This document shows positions 8,977 to 18,378 of a stretch of 64,000 nt of DNA, in pieces. Source of the DNA: Edaphobacter dinghuensis (lineage in GTDB: Bacteria > Acidobacteriota > Terriglobia > Terriglobales > Acidobacteriaceae). The position numbers and the translations under genes were made by a program. Within the stretch, counting starts at the first letter, position 1; each line of letters begins with the position of its first letter. The stretch lies in NCBI RefSeq assembly GCF_014640335.1, contig NZ_BMGT01000003.1:169149-233148 (forward strand), written 5' to 3'. The notes beneath the pieces are model-generated. The model saw only the letters and a list, made by a program, of their open reading frames with translations, made no database searches and had not been told where the DNA came from.

Positions 8977-10047
8977 TCAGTTTGCAGCGTCGGCGCGTTT
9001 TTTAGACGGTTTAGAGGCCCGAGCTGTCGATTCACGAATAATGAGCTCTGGGTCAACTCGAATCAGCTCCGGTGTAACTTCGTCCGCAAGTTTCTTCAGC
9101 AGCATGCGGGCGGCAGTGCTGCCCATCTTCTGCAGCGGCTGGCGAATGGTGGTAAGGCTTGGAACCTGATATTGAGCAGACTGGATATCGTCGAATCCCA
9201 GAACCGAGACATCTGTCGGAACACGAAGTCCACCTTCATGCAGCGCGCGTATGGTTCCCATGGCCGATACGTCGTTGAAACAAAGAACCGCTGTAAAAGG
9301 CCGTCGACTCTGGATAAGATGGCGAATGCCCGGGTAACTGATCTCGGGCGAATGAGAATCTTTTTCGAGATGAATTGTCAGGTCGTCGCTTACTGCCAGT
9401 CCGAGCTCTCGTGCTACATGCATCGTTGCGGCCCAGCGGGTATCGGAGTCGGAGCTGAAGGGCTGCCCCTGCATGAATGCTATCTTGCGGTGCCCAAGCT
9501 GGTGGAGATGTCGCAGCGCGAGCTCCGCAGCTCTCTCGTGATTCAAGATCACGTTAGTCACCCCGGACAACTCCGTATGTCCGGCCACAAGAACGGTGGG
9601 TAATGGTAGCAAGGCATCTTCTGGCAGATGCGTATCAATCGCCAGAATGCCGTCGACACCGCGCGACCGCAACAACTCAGGATAGGTCGAGACCAGTTCT
9701 TTTTTGTGTCGGTGGTGGACGGTGAAGTAGAAGAACCCCTCTCGCATCAGAAGATCGCCAACGCCGCTGAGCACTTGGGAGTGGTATCCCTCGCCCAACT
9801 CCGGCAGCAGCACACCGATGGTCTGCATACGTTTTCCCTGCAGGGTGCGCGCAATCATGCTGGGTTGGTAGTTGAACTTAGCTGCCGCAGCTTTGACGCG
9901 TTGCCGGGTGGCCTCGGGGATGGATCTGCCGGGTGCATCGTTCAGGACAAACGATATGGTCGAGGGGCTGAGTCCAAGATATTCCGCCAGCATTTTGAGG
10001 CTGGCGGGGCGTGCTGTACGTGGAGCGTGCGCGGACTGTTTTGACAT
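8977..10047 (-). CDS. LacI-family transcriptional regulator
   Basis: A 356-residue LacI/GalR-family repressor. Its helix-turn-helix is at about residues 16-65 (SLKMLAEYLGLSPSTISFVL), followed by the sugar-sensor domain (IGVLLPELGEGYHSQVLSGV, GHRKIAFMQGQPFSSDSDTR, VLGFDDIQSAQYQVPSLTTI). A short Lys/Arg/Ala-rich tail ends it. It diverges from the GH3-GH5-GH30-GH55 operon, and the palindrome at 10202-10215 lies between them, 154 bp from this start. It is therefore the likely repressor of the hydrolase operon, and perhaps also of the receptor, which has the same palindrome. Confidence 0.93.
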   Translation of the reverse strand: MSKQSAHAPRTARPASLKMLAEYLGLSPSTISFVLNDAPGRSIPEATRQRVKAAAAKFNYQPSMIARTLQGKRMQTIGVLLPELGEGYHSQVLSGVGDLLMREGFFYFTVHHRHKKELVSTYPELLRSRGVDGILAIDTHLPEDALLPLPTVLVAGHTELSGVTNVILNHERAAELALRHLHQLGHRKIAFMQGQPFSSDSDTRWAATMHVARELGLAVSDDLTIHLEKDSHSPEISYPGIRHLIQSRRPFTAVLCFNDVSAMGTIRALHEGGLRVPTDVSVLGFDDIQSAQYQVPSLTTIRQPLQKMGSTAARMLLKKLADEVTPELIRVDPELIIRESTARASKPSKKRADAAN

Positions 10048-10191
10048 AGACGATTAGCTGGCAGAGTTCTCTCGCGTAAAGAAATGGCCTGATTAGAGAG
10101 TATCAACAGGACGTTGAGCAGTCATACAAAAATCGATTCGGCAGCCAAAGCCAATATTCTGAGCAAAGAGAACCGAGAAGTTAATTTCGTG

Positions 10192-10221
10192 TTGGACAAT
10201 GGACAAACGTTTGTCTAAACT
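10192..10221 (+). promoter_or_regulatory. Candidate promoter of the GH3 operon with operator in the spacer
   Basis: TTGGAC (10192-10197) and TAAACT (10216-10221) are 18 bp apart and resemble -35 and -10 boxes. The palindrome GACAAACGTTTGTC fills most of the spacer, so a bound repressor would block polymerase directly. The match to the boxes is moderate; the overlap with the operator makes it credible. Confidence 0.45.
10202..10215. promoter_or_regulatory. LacI-family operator upstream of the GH3 operon
   Basis: A perfect 14-bp palindrome, GACAAACGTTTGTC, identical to the core of the operator before the receptor (2420-2433). It lies 118 bp before the chosen GH3 start and 154 bp before the divergent LacI gene, so it can control either. 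Confidence 0.8.
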
Positions 10222-10333
10222 TATCCAGCTACAAGATCAACTGGATTTCAGGGTAGGACGTCAATGACAGGACTTTAAGTCCATGATCGCTCAACGTACC
10301 CGCCCAGGAAAGAAACCGCTTCAGGAGTTGCCA

Positions 10334-12664
10334 ATGACACATCGTTTTATTTCGCGAGCCTTCATTCATCAATTTGTTGTGGGTGGCTTGTCGCTCGCTC
10401 TGCTCGGTGGGTTGTGCCCACACAAGCTATTGGCGCAGGTGCATCCGATGGCCAGGAGCCAGCATACCCAAAGCGCTGAAGACACGAAAATGGCTCGCTT
10501 TGTAGATGATCTCCTGCGCAAGATGACGCTTGAAGAGAAGATTGGGCAGATGAGCCAGATTGCGCTCAATCAGCCGCAGGACGTCTCGCCGGACCAGCGC
10601 ATCCTTAACGGTCAGGTGGGCTCATTTCTCTTTCTCACCGACGCTAACGAAATCAATCGCCTTCAGCATATTGCTGTCGATCGCAGCCGACTCCATATTC
10701 CCCTCATCTTCGGATTCGACGTCATCCACGGATTTCGCACGATCTATCCTGTTCCGCTGGCTCTCGCGGCTTCCTGGGATCCGGAGATGGTCGAGCACGT
10801 TCAAAGCATGGCTGCCAAAGAGGCCAGCGCCGTAGGCGTCAATTGGACCTTCGCTCCTATGGTCGATATTGCGCGCGATCCACGCTGGGGCCGCATCATG
10901 GAAGGTGCGGGCGAAGATCCATACCTTGGCTCCAAGATGGCGGCAGCTCAGGTTCGCGGCTTTCAGGGAGATCGCCTTGGAGCCCCAGATCATATTCTTG
11001 CCTGCGTAAAGCACTTCGCAGGGTATGGAGCTGCGGTAGGCGGCCGCGATTACGACTCGTCCGATATCTCGGATGAACAACTCTGGAACGTCTACTTTCC
11101 TCCGTTTGAGGCTGCGGTACGCGCAGGCTCCGGATCTTTAATGCCGGCCTACATGGACTTGAACGGAGTTCCGGCCGCAGGCAACAAGTTTTTATTGCAA
11201 GAGGTCCTTCGCGATAAATGGAAGTTCAATGGCTTTGTAGTCAGTGATTGGGATGCAGTTTTCAATCTGACCACGCATGGGTTTGCCTCCGGCCCCGAGG
11301 ATGCAGCGGCTCGCGCCGTAAACGCCGGTGTCGACATGGAGATGACAGGCCACGTTTATCGCGACAATCTCGCTGCTGCGATCAAAGATGGCTTGGTCAA
11401 AGAATCGACCATCGACGAATCAGTGCGGCGCATTCTGACCACCAAGTATCGCCTTGGCCTCTTCAGCCATCCTTACGTCGATCCATCGAAGGCATCCGCA
11501 CAACTTGTCTCGCCGGAACAACGCCACTCTGCCAGAGTTGCTGCTGAGCGAACTGCTGTCCTGCTGCGTAACGAAGACCACTTACTCCCTCTCAGCAAGT
11601 CGCTGAAATCGATCGCAGTCATCGGGCCGCTTGCCGATTCAAAGCCGGACATCATGGGCTCATGGAGTCTGGCCGGGCATCCTGCCGATGCAGTGACTGT
11701 ACTCGAAGGGATTCGCAAACGCTTCGGCGCAGATACAACCGTGTCCTGGGCAAAGGGAGTTGAGATTGCGCGCGGTCAGCCCTCTATCTTCGACAGCCAG
11801 TTTCCCAGCCCACAGCCTACGCTGAAGACAGATGCGGAGCGCGATGCGGAGTTTGCGCACGCGATCGATCTCGTCAACAAATCTGAGGTCACCGTGATGG
11901 TTCTTGGAGAGGCGCAGAACATGAGCGGCGAGCGTGCTTCCCGGTCCACACTTACACTTCCCGGCAAGCAGCAGCAGCTCCTCGAAGCTGCGGTGGCAAC
12001 CGGCAAGCCTGTAGTCTTGGTGCTTCTCAATGGAAGGCCGCTTAACATTACATGGGCGTCTCAGCATGTGCCTGCCATCCTTGATGCATGGTATCCAGGC
12101 ACAGAAGGCGGCAATGCAATCGCCGATCTGCTCTTCGGCGATGCAAATCCCGGAGGTAAGCTGCCAGTAAGTTGGCCGCGCAGCGTAGGGCAGGTTCCTA
12201 TCTTTTATGCGCGCAATCTGACTCAGATTCCCAATGACCCCGATACACGCTATTGGGATGGATCCAGTGCTCCTCTCTACCCATTCGGCTATGGACTCAG
12301 TTACACCAGCTTTAATTTGGATGGCCTCAAGCTGGCCTCTTCTTCTGTAAAGTCCGGCTCCTCGCTGACAGTTTCAGTGGATGTACAAAATACCGGATCG
12401 ATGACAGGTGATGAGGTCGTGCAGTTTTATACTCATCAGCGTTCTGGCAGCGCTTCCCGTCCCGTGCGTGAATTGAAGGGCTTTCGGCGCATAACGCTTA
12501 AGCCTGGCGAGAAGCAGACTGTTGTGCTGCAACTCGACACGCGCGATCTTGGTTTCTGGAGCTCGCAGACACATCACTGGGCGATCGAGCCTGGTCTCTT
12601 CGATCTTTGGGTAGGAACCAGCTCAGCCGCCACCGACCACGCTACCTTCACCGTTTTGCCTTAG
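10334..12664 (+). CDS. Glycoside hydrolase family 3 beta-glucosidase (BglX-like), periplasmic
   Basis: From ATG 10334, with AGGAG at 10323-10327, the protein has 776 residues; an earlier in-frame start at 10283 lacks a ribosome site. A signal peptide (GGLSLALLGGLCPHKLLAQ) is followed by the GH3 barrel with DVIHGFRTIYPVPLALAAS, RDPRWGRIMEGAGEDPYLG and KHFAGYGAAVGGRDYD. The nucleophile is Asp305 in VVSDWDAV. The alpha/beta sandwich carries the acid/base region (SGERASRSTLTLPGKQQ) and the C-terminus is a fibronectin-III-like domain (GDEVVQFYTHQ). It should cut terminal beta-linked glucose from oligosaccharides released by the following enzymes. It is the first gene of a four-hydrolase operon; the GH5 gene follows after 21 bp. 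Confidence 0.93.
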   Translation: MTHRFISRAFIHQFVVGGLSLALLGGLCPHKLLAQVHPMARSQHTQSAEDTKMARFVDDLLRKMTLEEKIGQMSQIALNQPQDVSPDQRILNGQVGSFLFLTDANEINRLQHIAVDRSRLHIPLIFGFDVIHGFRTIYPVPLALAASWDPEMVEHVQSMAAKEASAVGVNWTFAPMVDIARDPRWGRIMEGAGEDPYLGSKMAAAQVRGFQGDRLGAPDHILACVKHFAGYGAAVGGRDYDSSDISDEQLWNVYFPPFEAAVRAGSGSLMPAYMDLNGVPAAGNKFLLQEVLRDKWKFNGFVVSDWDAVFNLTTHGFASGPEDAAARAVNAGVDMEMTGHVYRDNLAAAIKDGLVKESTIDESVRRILTTKYRLGLFSHPYVDPSKASAQLVSPEQRHSARVAAERTAVLLRNEDHLLPLSKSLKSIAVIGPLADSKPDIMGSWSLAGHPADAVTVLEGIRKRFGADTTVSWAKGVEIARGQPSIFDSQFPSPQPTLKTDAERDAEFAHAIDLVNKSEVTVMVLGEAQNMSGERASRSTLTLPGKQQQLLEAAVATGKPVVLVLLNGRPLNITWASQHVPAILDAWYPGTEGGNAIADLLFGDANPGGKLPVSWPRSVGQVPIFYARNLTQIPNDPDTRYWDGSSAPLYPFGYGLSYTSFNLDGLKLASSSVKSGSSLTVSVDVQNTGSMTGDEVVQFYTHQRSGSASRPVRELKGFRRITLKPGEKQTVVLQLDTRDLGFWSSQTHHWAIEPGLFDLWVGTSSAATDHATFTVLP

Positions 12665-12685
12665 CAAGAACAAGAAGAGGAACTC

Positions 12686-13906
12686 ATGACGACTCGTCGA
12701 ATATTGTGTATCGCTGCTCTTCTCTTTTGTCTGTTGTCGTTCAATTCTTTTGCGCAGTTCGCGCATACGCAGCAAAAGCAGATTGTTGATGCGAATGGTA
12801 AGCCGTTCCTTATTCGCGGAACAAACCTTGGCAACTGGTTTATGCCCGAAGGATACATGTGGGACTTCGATGGCGGTCCACAGTCGGCTCGCGAGATTGA
12901 AGCTCTTGTGACGGAGCTCCTCGGACCGGACAAGGCAACAGACTTCTGGCATCAATATCGGGAAGACTACATCACACGGCAGGACATTCACCTGCTGCAC
13001 GAATCTGGGTTTAATACCATTCGCATCCCGATCCACTACAAGTTTTTCGAGACAAATAATTCAGAGGGCTTCGCTCTGCTCGATCGTGTCATTCAATGGA
13101 GTCACGAGGAAGGGCTATACGTCATCATCGATATGCACGCTGCTCCGGGTGGACAGACTGGGGCAAATATCGACGATAGTTACGGCTATCCCTGGCTATA
13201 CGATAGCCCGCGTGAACAGGCTCACCTGATCGCAGTCTGGCAACGAATCGCCGCTCACTATAAAGACAATCCAACTGTGCTTGGCTACGATCTGCTGAAC
13301 GAGCCAATCCCGCACTACCCCAGCCTTGCACCGCTCAATGCCAAGCTTGAGCCGGTTTACAAAAAACTAACGGCTGCTGTTCGCCAGGTCGATACCCATC
13401 ACATTCTCTTTCTTGGTGGAGCGCAGTGGGACGGCAACTTCTCGGTCTTCCATCAACCATTCGACAACAACACTGCTTACACCTTTCATAAGTACTGGTC
13501 CAAGACGGACGTTTCAGTGATTCAGCAATATCTCGATTTTCGTGATCGCTACAACGTTCCTATCTGGATGGGTGAATCTGGAGAAAATACTGACGAGTGG
13601 ATCACCCAGTTCGTCGATCTGCTCAATAAAAACGACATCGGCTGGACCTTCTGGCCTTATAAGAAGATGTCGAAGACCTCTGCTGTTGTGACGATCACGC
13701 CTCCAGATGGATGGGATAAGATCGTTGCCTTTGCCAAGCTGCCGCGAGGCACAGGACAGGTGGAAGAACGACTCAAGGCAAGGCCCGATCAAGAGACGAT
13801 CAACCGCGCCTTTGCAGGCCTGCTCGAAAATATCAAGCTAAAAAACTGCCATGTTAACCCAGGCTATCTAAAGGCGCTTGGGATGAAGCCCGTATCAGCA
13901 AACTGA
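12686..13906 (+). CDS. Glycoside hydrolase family 5 endo/exo-glucanase
   Basis: A 406-residue secreted enzyme with signal peptide MTTRRILCIAALLFCLLSFN ending at FAQ. The GH5 barrel shows GTNLGNWFMPEG near the start, FNTIRIPIHY, the acid/base Glu206 in LLNEPIPH and the nucleophile Glu297 in IWMGESGEN. The GTNLGNW start resembles subfamilies that include exo-beta-1,3-glucanases and related glucan hydrolases, but the subfamily cannot be fixed by eye. It is preceded by AAGAGGAA at a good distance from the ATG and is the second gene of the operon, consistent with backbone cutting of a beta-glucan. Confidence 0.9.
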   Translation: MTTRRILCIAALLFCLLSFNSFAQFAHTQQKQIVDANGKPFLIRGTNLGNWFMPEGYMWDFDGGPQSAREIEALVTELLGPDKATDFWHQYREDYITRQDIHLLHESGFNTIRIPIHYKFFETNNSEGFALLDRVIQWSHEEGLYVIIDMHAAPGGQTGANIDDSYGYPWLYDSPREQAHLIAVWQRIAAHYKDNPTVLGYDLLNEPIPHYPSLAPLNAKLEPVYKKLTAAVRQVDTHHILFLGGAQWDGNFSVFHQPFDNNTAYTFHKYWSKTDVSVIQQYLDFRDRYNVPIWMGESGENTDEWITQFVDLLNKNDIGWTFWPYKKMSKTSAVVTITPPDGWDKIVAFAKLPRGTGQVEERLKARPDQETINRAFAGLLENIKLKNCHVNPGYLKALGMKPVSAN

Positions 13907-13950
13907 AAATTTACAACACCGTTGAGAGAACGGATTGCTCAGGAGAGAAG

Positions 13951-15354
13951 ATGAATTTCAGAATTAGTAGTTATCTGCTGCTCGCTGCCTCGATACTTAC
14001 TTCGCAAGCAATGTGTGCGCAAAAAAAAGCTACCTATTGGCTGACGACTCCCGATAGATCATCTCTCTTGCAGTTACAAAAGACGCCGCTGGATTTTGCC
14101 AAACCCTCAGGGAGCAACCCGACCATCAATGTAGATGACAAGCAAACATTTCAGACGATGGATGGATTCGGCTTTGCATTGACGGGCGGTAGTGCTCAGC
14201 TAATCATGCAGATGGATCCTGCAAAACGTGCTGCATTGCTTCACGAACTCTTCACCGACAATGACAATAACATCGGCGTCAGCTACCTGCGAGTCAGCAT
14301 TGGATCGTCTGACATGAACGCTTATGTCTTTTCCTACGACGATCTTCCGGAGGGCCAGACCGATCCAGAGATGGCCAAGTTCGATCTCGGCCTCGATCGC
14401 AAAGATGTTATTCCGGTGCTAAAGCAAATTCTGGCAATCAATCCGAAGATAAAGATATTAGGATCGCCCTGGTCCGCTCCACTATGGATGAAGATGACAG
14501 GCAAAGCAAAGGGGGGTGTCCTGAAACCAGAATACTTCGCAGCCTACGCCACTTATTTTGTTAAATACATTGAGGGGATGAAGGCGGAAGGCATTCCTAT
14601 CGATGCCATCACCATTCAGAATGAGCCGCTGAACGAGAAGAACACGCCCAGCATGGTGATGCTTGCCCCCGAAGAAGCTGACTTCATCGAAAACGATTTG
14701 GGGCCGGCCTTTGCCAAAGCTGGAATCAAAACCAAAATTGTTCTATACGACCACAACCTCGATCATCCCGCTTATCCGCGCTCCATCTTGAAGGATCCCG
14801 CCGCGAATAAGTATGTCGATGGCACTGGATTTCACCTCTATGGCGGTACGGTCGATGCAATGACTCAGGTTCATAATGCATTTCCTGACAAGAACATGTA
14901 TTTCACCGAGCAGTCGGTGACGGATCATGGCGGTAGCGATCAACTCAACATAGCTCGCCCTGTAGCGGGAATCGTCATCGGCGTCGCCCGTAACTGGAGC
15001 AAGAATGTATTGCTCTGGAACCTTGCTGCCGACCCTCAATTCGGTCCGCATACCAACGATGGCGGATGCACTGGCTGCCAGGGCGCACTCACCATCGATG
15101 GTAGTAAGGTCACCCGCAACCTTGCGTTTTACACAATTGCCCATGCATCCAAGTTCGTTCCGGCTGGATCTGTTCGTATCGGATCGAATGACATCGATAA
15201 CCTTCCGAATGTTGCCTTCAAGACTCCCGAAGGGAAAGAAGTACTTATCGTTGCAAATCCCAACGATTCATCTCAGACGTTCAATGTCAGTTATCACAAA
15301 AAGGCATTTACTTCTGTCCTGGGAGCGGGAGACGTTGCAACTTATATCTGGTAA
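13951..15354 (+). CDS. Glycoside hydrolase family 30 enzyme (beta-1,6-glucanase/glucosylceramidase-like)
   Basis: A 467-residue secreted protein with a signal peptide ending near MCAQ. The family is shown by DGFGFALTGGSAQLIMQM, by GSPWSAPLWMK, by the acid/base Glu225 in TIQNEPLNE and by the nucleophile Glu320 in YFTEQSVTD. The C-terminal 100 residues form the beta-sandwich side domain usual in GH30. GH30 members cut beta-1,6-glucan, glucosylceramide or xylan; with GH3, GH5 and GH55 neighbours, beta-1,6 side branches of a fungal or algal beta-1,3-glucan are the best guess. It lies 44 bp after the GH5 gene and 23 bp before the next gene, in one operon. Confidence 0.9.
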   Translation: MNFRISSYLLLAASILTSQAMCAQKKATYWLTTPDRSSLLQLQKTPLDFAKPSGSNPTINVDDKQTFQTMDGFGFALTGGSAQLIMQMDPAKRAALLHELFTDNDNNIGVSYLRVSIGSSDMNAYVFSYDDLPEGQTDPEMAKFDLGLDRKDVIPVLKQILAINPKIKILGSPWSAPLWMKMTGKAKGGVLKPEYFAAYATYFVKYIEGMKAEGIPIDAITIQNEPLNEKNTPSMVMLAPEEADFIENDLGPAFAKAGIKTKIVLYDHNLDHPAYPRSILKDPAANKYVDGTGFHLYGGTVDAMTQVHNAFPDKNMYFTEQSVTDHGGSDQLNIARPVAGIVIGVARNWSKNVLLWNLAADPQFGPHTNDGGCTGCQGALTIDGSKVTRNLAFYTIAHASKFVPAGSVRIGSNDIDNLPNVAFKTPEGKEVLIVANPNDSSQTFNVSYHKKAFTSVLGAGDVATYIW

Positions 15355-15377
15355 CGATCTGAAATAAGAAGGCGACC

Positions 15378-18359
15378 ATGACGCTTAGGCAACTTCGATG
15401 CATAACGGCTAGTGTTGCATTTTTATTGAGTGCAGTTCCTCTGTGGGGAGCTTCGTATTACACGCTACGTCCTGACGATCCTAAGGCTGTCTATCTGGTC
15501 AAAGGCGATCAAGGTGTGCATGGTGATGGCATCGCCGACGATAGCGATGCCATTCAGCAGGCCATCGATAAAGTACAAGAGTCAACGGTGCAGGGAATAG
15601 TCTTTATTCCCGAAGGGCGTTACCGCATTAGCAAAACAATCCTCGTCTGGCCCGGTATCCGCTTGATCGGCTATGGCGCAAAGCGTCCTGTCTTTGTACT
15701 CGGAAAAGATACACCTGGATTTCAGAAGGGAATCGGTTATATGGTTCTCTTCACGGGTGGCCGCCCGGATGCAGCCCATCGCAGACCCCGCCGTGGTGAG
15801 CCTCTGGCGGGAATTGTGCCACCCAACGATTCGATCTCAGATGCTAATCCTGGAACGTTTTATTCCGCGATGAGCAACATTGATTTTGAAATTCAAGATG
15901 GCAACCCAGCGGCTATCGGCATTCGTTTTCATGTAGCGCAGCACTGCTATCTGGCACACATGGACTTTCACATCGGTTCCGGCATGGCCGCATTGCATGA
16001 CATAGGCAATGAGGCCGAGGACCTGCACTTTTATGGCGGCCAGTACGGCATTATGACTCGCAAACCATCTCCCGGATGGCAATTCACGCTTCTCGACTCC
16101 ACATTCGAGGGACAGGCTCGCGCCGCAATCAAGGAGCATGAAGCCGGACTTACATTAGTTCGCGATCATTTTAAAGATGTACCCACAGCAATATCCATCG
16201 ATCCAGGTTACTCCGATGAGCTATGGGTAAAGGATGCGCGGTTCGAAGATATCAGCGGCCCTGCTGTCATTATTAGTAATGAGCTCAATGCGCACACTGA
16301 AATCAATCTGGAAAATATAATCTGCCGCAATGTTCCTTTCTTCGCTCAGTTTCGCGAGAGCGGCAAAAGGATAAACGGAACCGGAGATATCTACCAGGTA
16401 AGCCATTTCACTCATGGCTTAACGTTTGCAGTAGATAACGCTACTCCAACGATCCAGACAACGAATGATGCTCATACACTGAACTCACTTCCTGCTACGG
16501 TTCCGTCTGACATTCCGCCTGTCCCTGCGATGAATACTTGGGTCAACATACGCACGCTCGGAGCGAAAGGTGATGGCATAAGCGACGACACGGCCGTCAT
16601 CAAGAAGGCGATTGCCGAGCATCGCACGCTCTATTTTCCATCGGGACACTATATTGTCACCGACACAATTACTCTGAAGCCCGATACGGTTGTGATCGGC
16701 CTTAATCCCAGCACAACACAAATCGATCTACCCGACTCTACACCGGCATTTCAAGGTCCCGGTTCACCGAAGCCACTGCTGGAGACACCTCATGGCGGAA
16801 CGAACATCGTCACCGGCATAGGGCTCTATACCAACGGAATCAATAGCAGGGCCGTCGGCGCAAAGTGGATGGCTGGAACTAATTCACTAATGGACGATGT
16901 TCGCTTTCTAGGTGGCCACGGAACAAACTATCCCGGAGTTTCTTTTTCCACGATCTACAACAACACCCATACCGCCGACTCTGATGCACGTCGCAAATGG
17001 GATAGCCAGTATTCGAGCCTATGGATCACCGACGGAGGTGGCGGTACCTTCGCCGATATATGGACTCCGAGTACCTTCGCGCAGGCAGGCGTGTCGATCT
17101 CTAATACTTCAACTCCAGGACGCATCTACGAGTTATCAAGTGAGCACCACGTTCGTAATGAGGTGAAGTTGAATCATGTCTCTAATTGGCAGATCTATGC
17201 TCTGCAAACCGAAGAAGAGCGTGGAGAGGGTCCATTCGCATTGCCGCTTTCCATCAACGATTCAAGTAACGTCACTATCGCGAACTACCATAGCTATCGA
17301 GTAGTTAGCAGTTATCAGCCATTTCCAAATGCAATCAGAGTTACAAACTCACACAACATCCAACTGCGAAATATTCATGTCTACAGCGATAGCAAGGTGT
17401 CTTTTGATAACTCCGTAGTTATCGAGCAACCGCATAACATCGAAATCCGCGATCGCGAATTTGCCGCACTTGCTATCGATGAGCCTCGGGCAGCCAGCAC
17501 GACTCCTCGCCACTCTATAGTTCTCGCTGCCGGAGCAAAGGTAGAAAAACTTAGTACAGGCTTCTTTAATATCTCCGGCGCAACGGTAGATAAATCCGGA
17601 CAGCTTTACTTTGTAGACGCCCACTGGCAGCGAATCTATAAGTGGTCGCCCGAGAGCCACAGCCCGGTGATTGTTAGCGACAGCCCATTGTCGCCCGTGC
17701 AGTTAGCATTCGATAAATCCGGCAACCTGATAGTCGTCTCCTACGACGGGGATGGCACCATCTACACCTTCAACCCGAATTCATTAGAAGAGAACATCAC
17801 ATTGCTCAAGCCGCAGCCGGCCTCGAAGAGGCCAGGACTTACGGCAGTTCTTCCAGTAAATTACTGGCGCAACGAAAATGACTTTATGCAAGCTGTTCCG
17901 GTCTTAAAGCCTTATCAGTACGTCTCTCTCGACGGCACTACTTTCATTCCCGCCGGCGAAGATTTTGTCACGGGGGCGTTGTATTACGGAACAAAGATGG
18001 CTGATCTTCTCCGCGCGTTTAGCCTGGCGCGGGCTGTGCCTGGGCATCCCTTCTATAGCAGTGATGAATCGCAAGAGAAGACATATGTCTCCAATGTCGG
18101 TTCCGATGGAACATTGATGAACACAAAACTTTTCGCGGAGCAGGGCGGCGAAGGCGTCGCACAGGATGAAGAAGGAAATGTCTTTATCGCGGCTGGTCAG
18201 ATATATGTATACAACTCTTCCGGAAAACTAATCGACACGATCGACGTTCCGGAACGTCCTATCGACATTCTCTTTGGCGGAAAGGACGGACGAACGCTGT
18301 TTATTCTTACTCACAACTCACTCTATTCAGTGCAGACAAAAGTGCAGAGGCTTCGCTAG
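15378..18359 (+). CDS. GH55-like double beta-helix protein with C-terminal propeller-like extension
   Basis: A 993-residue secreted protein (signal peptide ends near LWGAS). Two pectate-lyase-3-type modules are visible, each opening with the same signature: VHGDGIADDSDAIQQAID at about residues 47-64 and LGAKGDGISDDTAVIKKAI at about 394-412. Tandem right-handed helices of this kind define GH55 exo-beta-1,3-glucanases. After about residue 710 comes a different domain (FFNISGATVDKSGQLYFVDA, QLAFDKSGNLIVVSYDGDG, GEGVAQDEEGNVFIAAGQIY), which looks like an NHL/SMP-30-type propeller. GH55 assignment rests on architecture, not on catalytic residues; a polysaccharide lyase is the main alternative. It closes the hydrolase operon and converges on pdxH with 19 bp between them. 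Confidence 0.75.
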   Translation: MTLRQLRCITASVAFLLSAVPLWGASYYTLRPDDPKAVYLVKGDQGVHGDGIADDSDAIQQAIDKVQESTVQGIVFIPEGRYRISKTILVWPGIRLIGYGAKRPVFVLGKDTPGFQKGIGYMVLFTGGRPDAAHRRPRRGEPLAGIVPPNDSISDANPGTFYSAMSNIDFEIQDGNPAAIGIRFHVAQHCYLAHMDFHIGSGMAALHDIGNEAEDLHFYGGQYGIMTRKPSPGWQFTLLDSTFEGQARAAIKEHEAGLTLVRDHFKDVPTAISIDPGYSDELWVKDARFEDISGPAVIISNELNAHTEINLENIICRNVPFFAQFRESGKRINGTGDIYQVSHFTHGLTFAVDNATPTIQTTNDAHTLNSLPATVPSDIPPVPAMNTWVNIRTLGAKGDGISDDTAVIKKAIAEHRTLYFPSGHYIVTDTITLKPDTVVIGLNPSTTQIDLPDSTPAFQGPGSPKPLLETPHGGTNIVTGIGLYTNGINSRAVGAKWMAGTNSLMDDVRFLGGHGTNYPGVSFSTIYNNTHTADSDARRKWDSQYSSLWITDGGGGTFADIWTPSTFAQAGVSISNTSTPGRIYELSSEHHVRNEVKLNHVSNWQIYALQTEEERGEGPFALPLSINDSSNVTIANYHSYRVVSSYQPFPNAIRVTNSHNIQLRNIHVYSDSKVSFDNSVVIEQPHNIEIRDREFAALAIDEPRAASTTPRHSIVLAAGAKVEKLSTGFFNISGATVDKSGQLYFVDAHWQRIYKWSPESHSPVIVSDSPLSPVQLAFDKSGNLIVVSYDGDGTIYTFNPNSLEENITLLKPQPASKRPGLTAVLPVNYWRNENDFMQAVPVLKPYQYVSLDGTTFIPAGEDFVTGALYYGTKMADLLRAFSLARAVPGHPFYSSDESQEKTYVSNVGSDGTLMNTKLFAEQGGEGVAQDEEGNVFIAAGQIYVYNSSGKLIDTIDVPERPIDILFGGKDGRTLFILTHNSLYSVQTKVQRLR

Positions 18360-18378
18360 CAGCGAGAGTCCTGCAACA

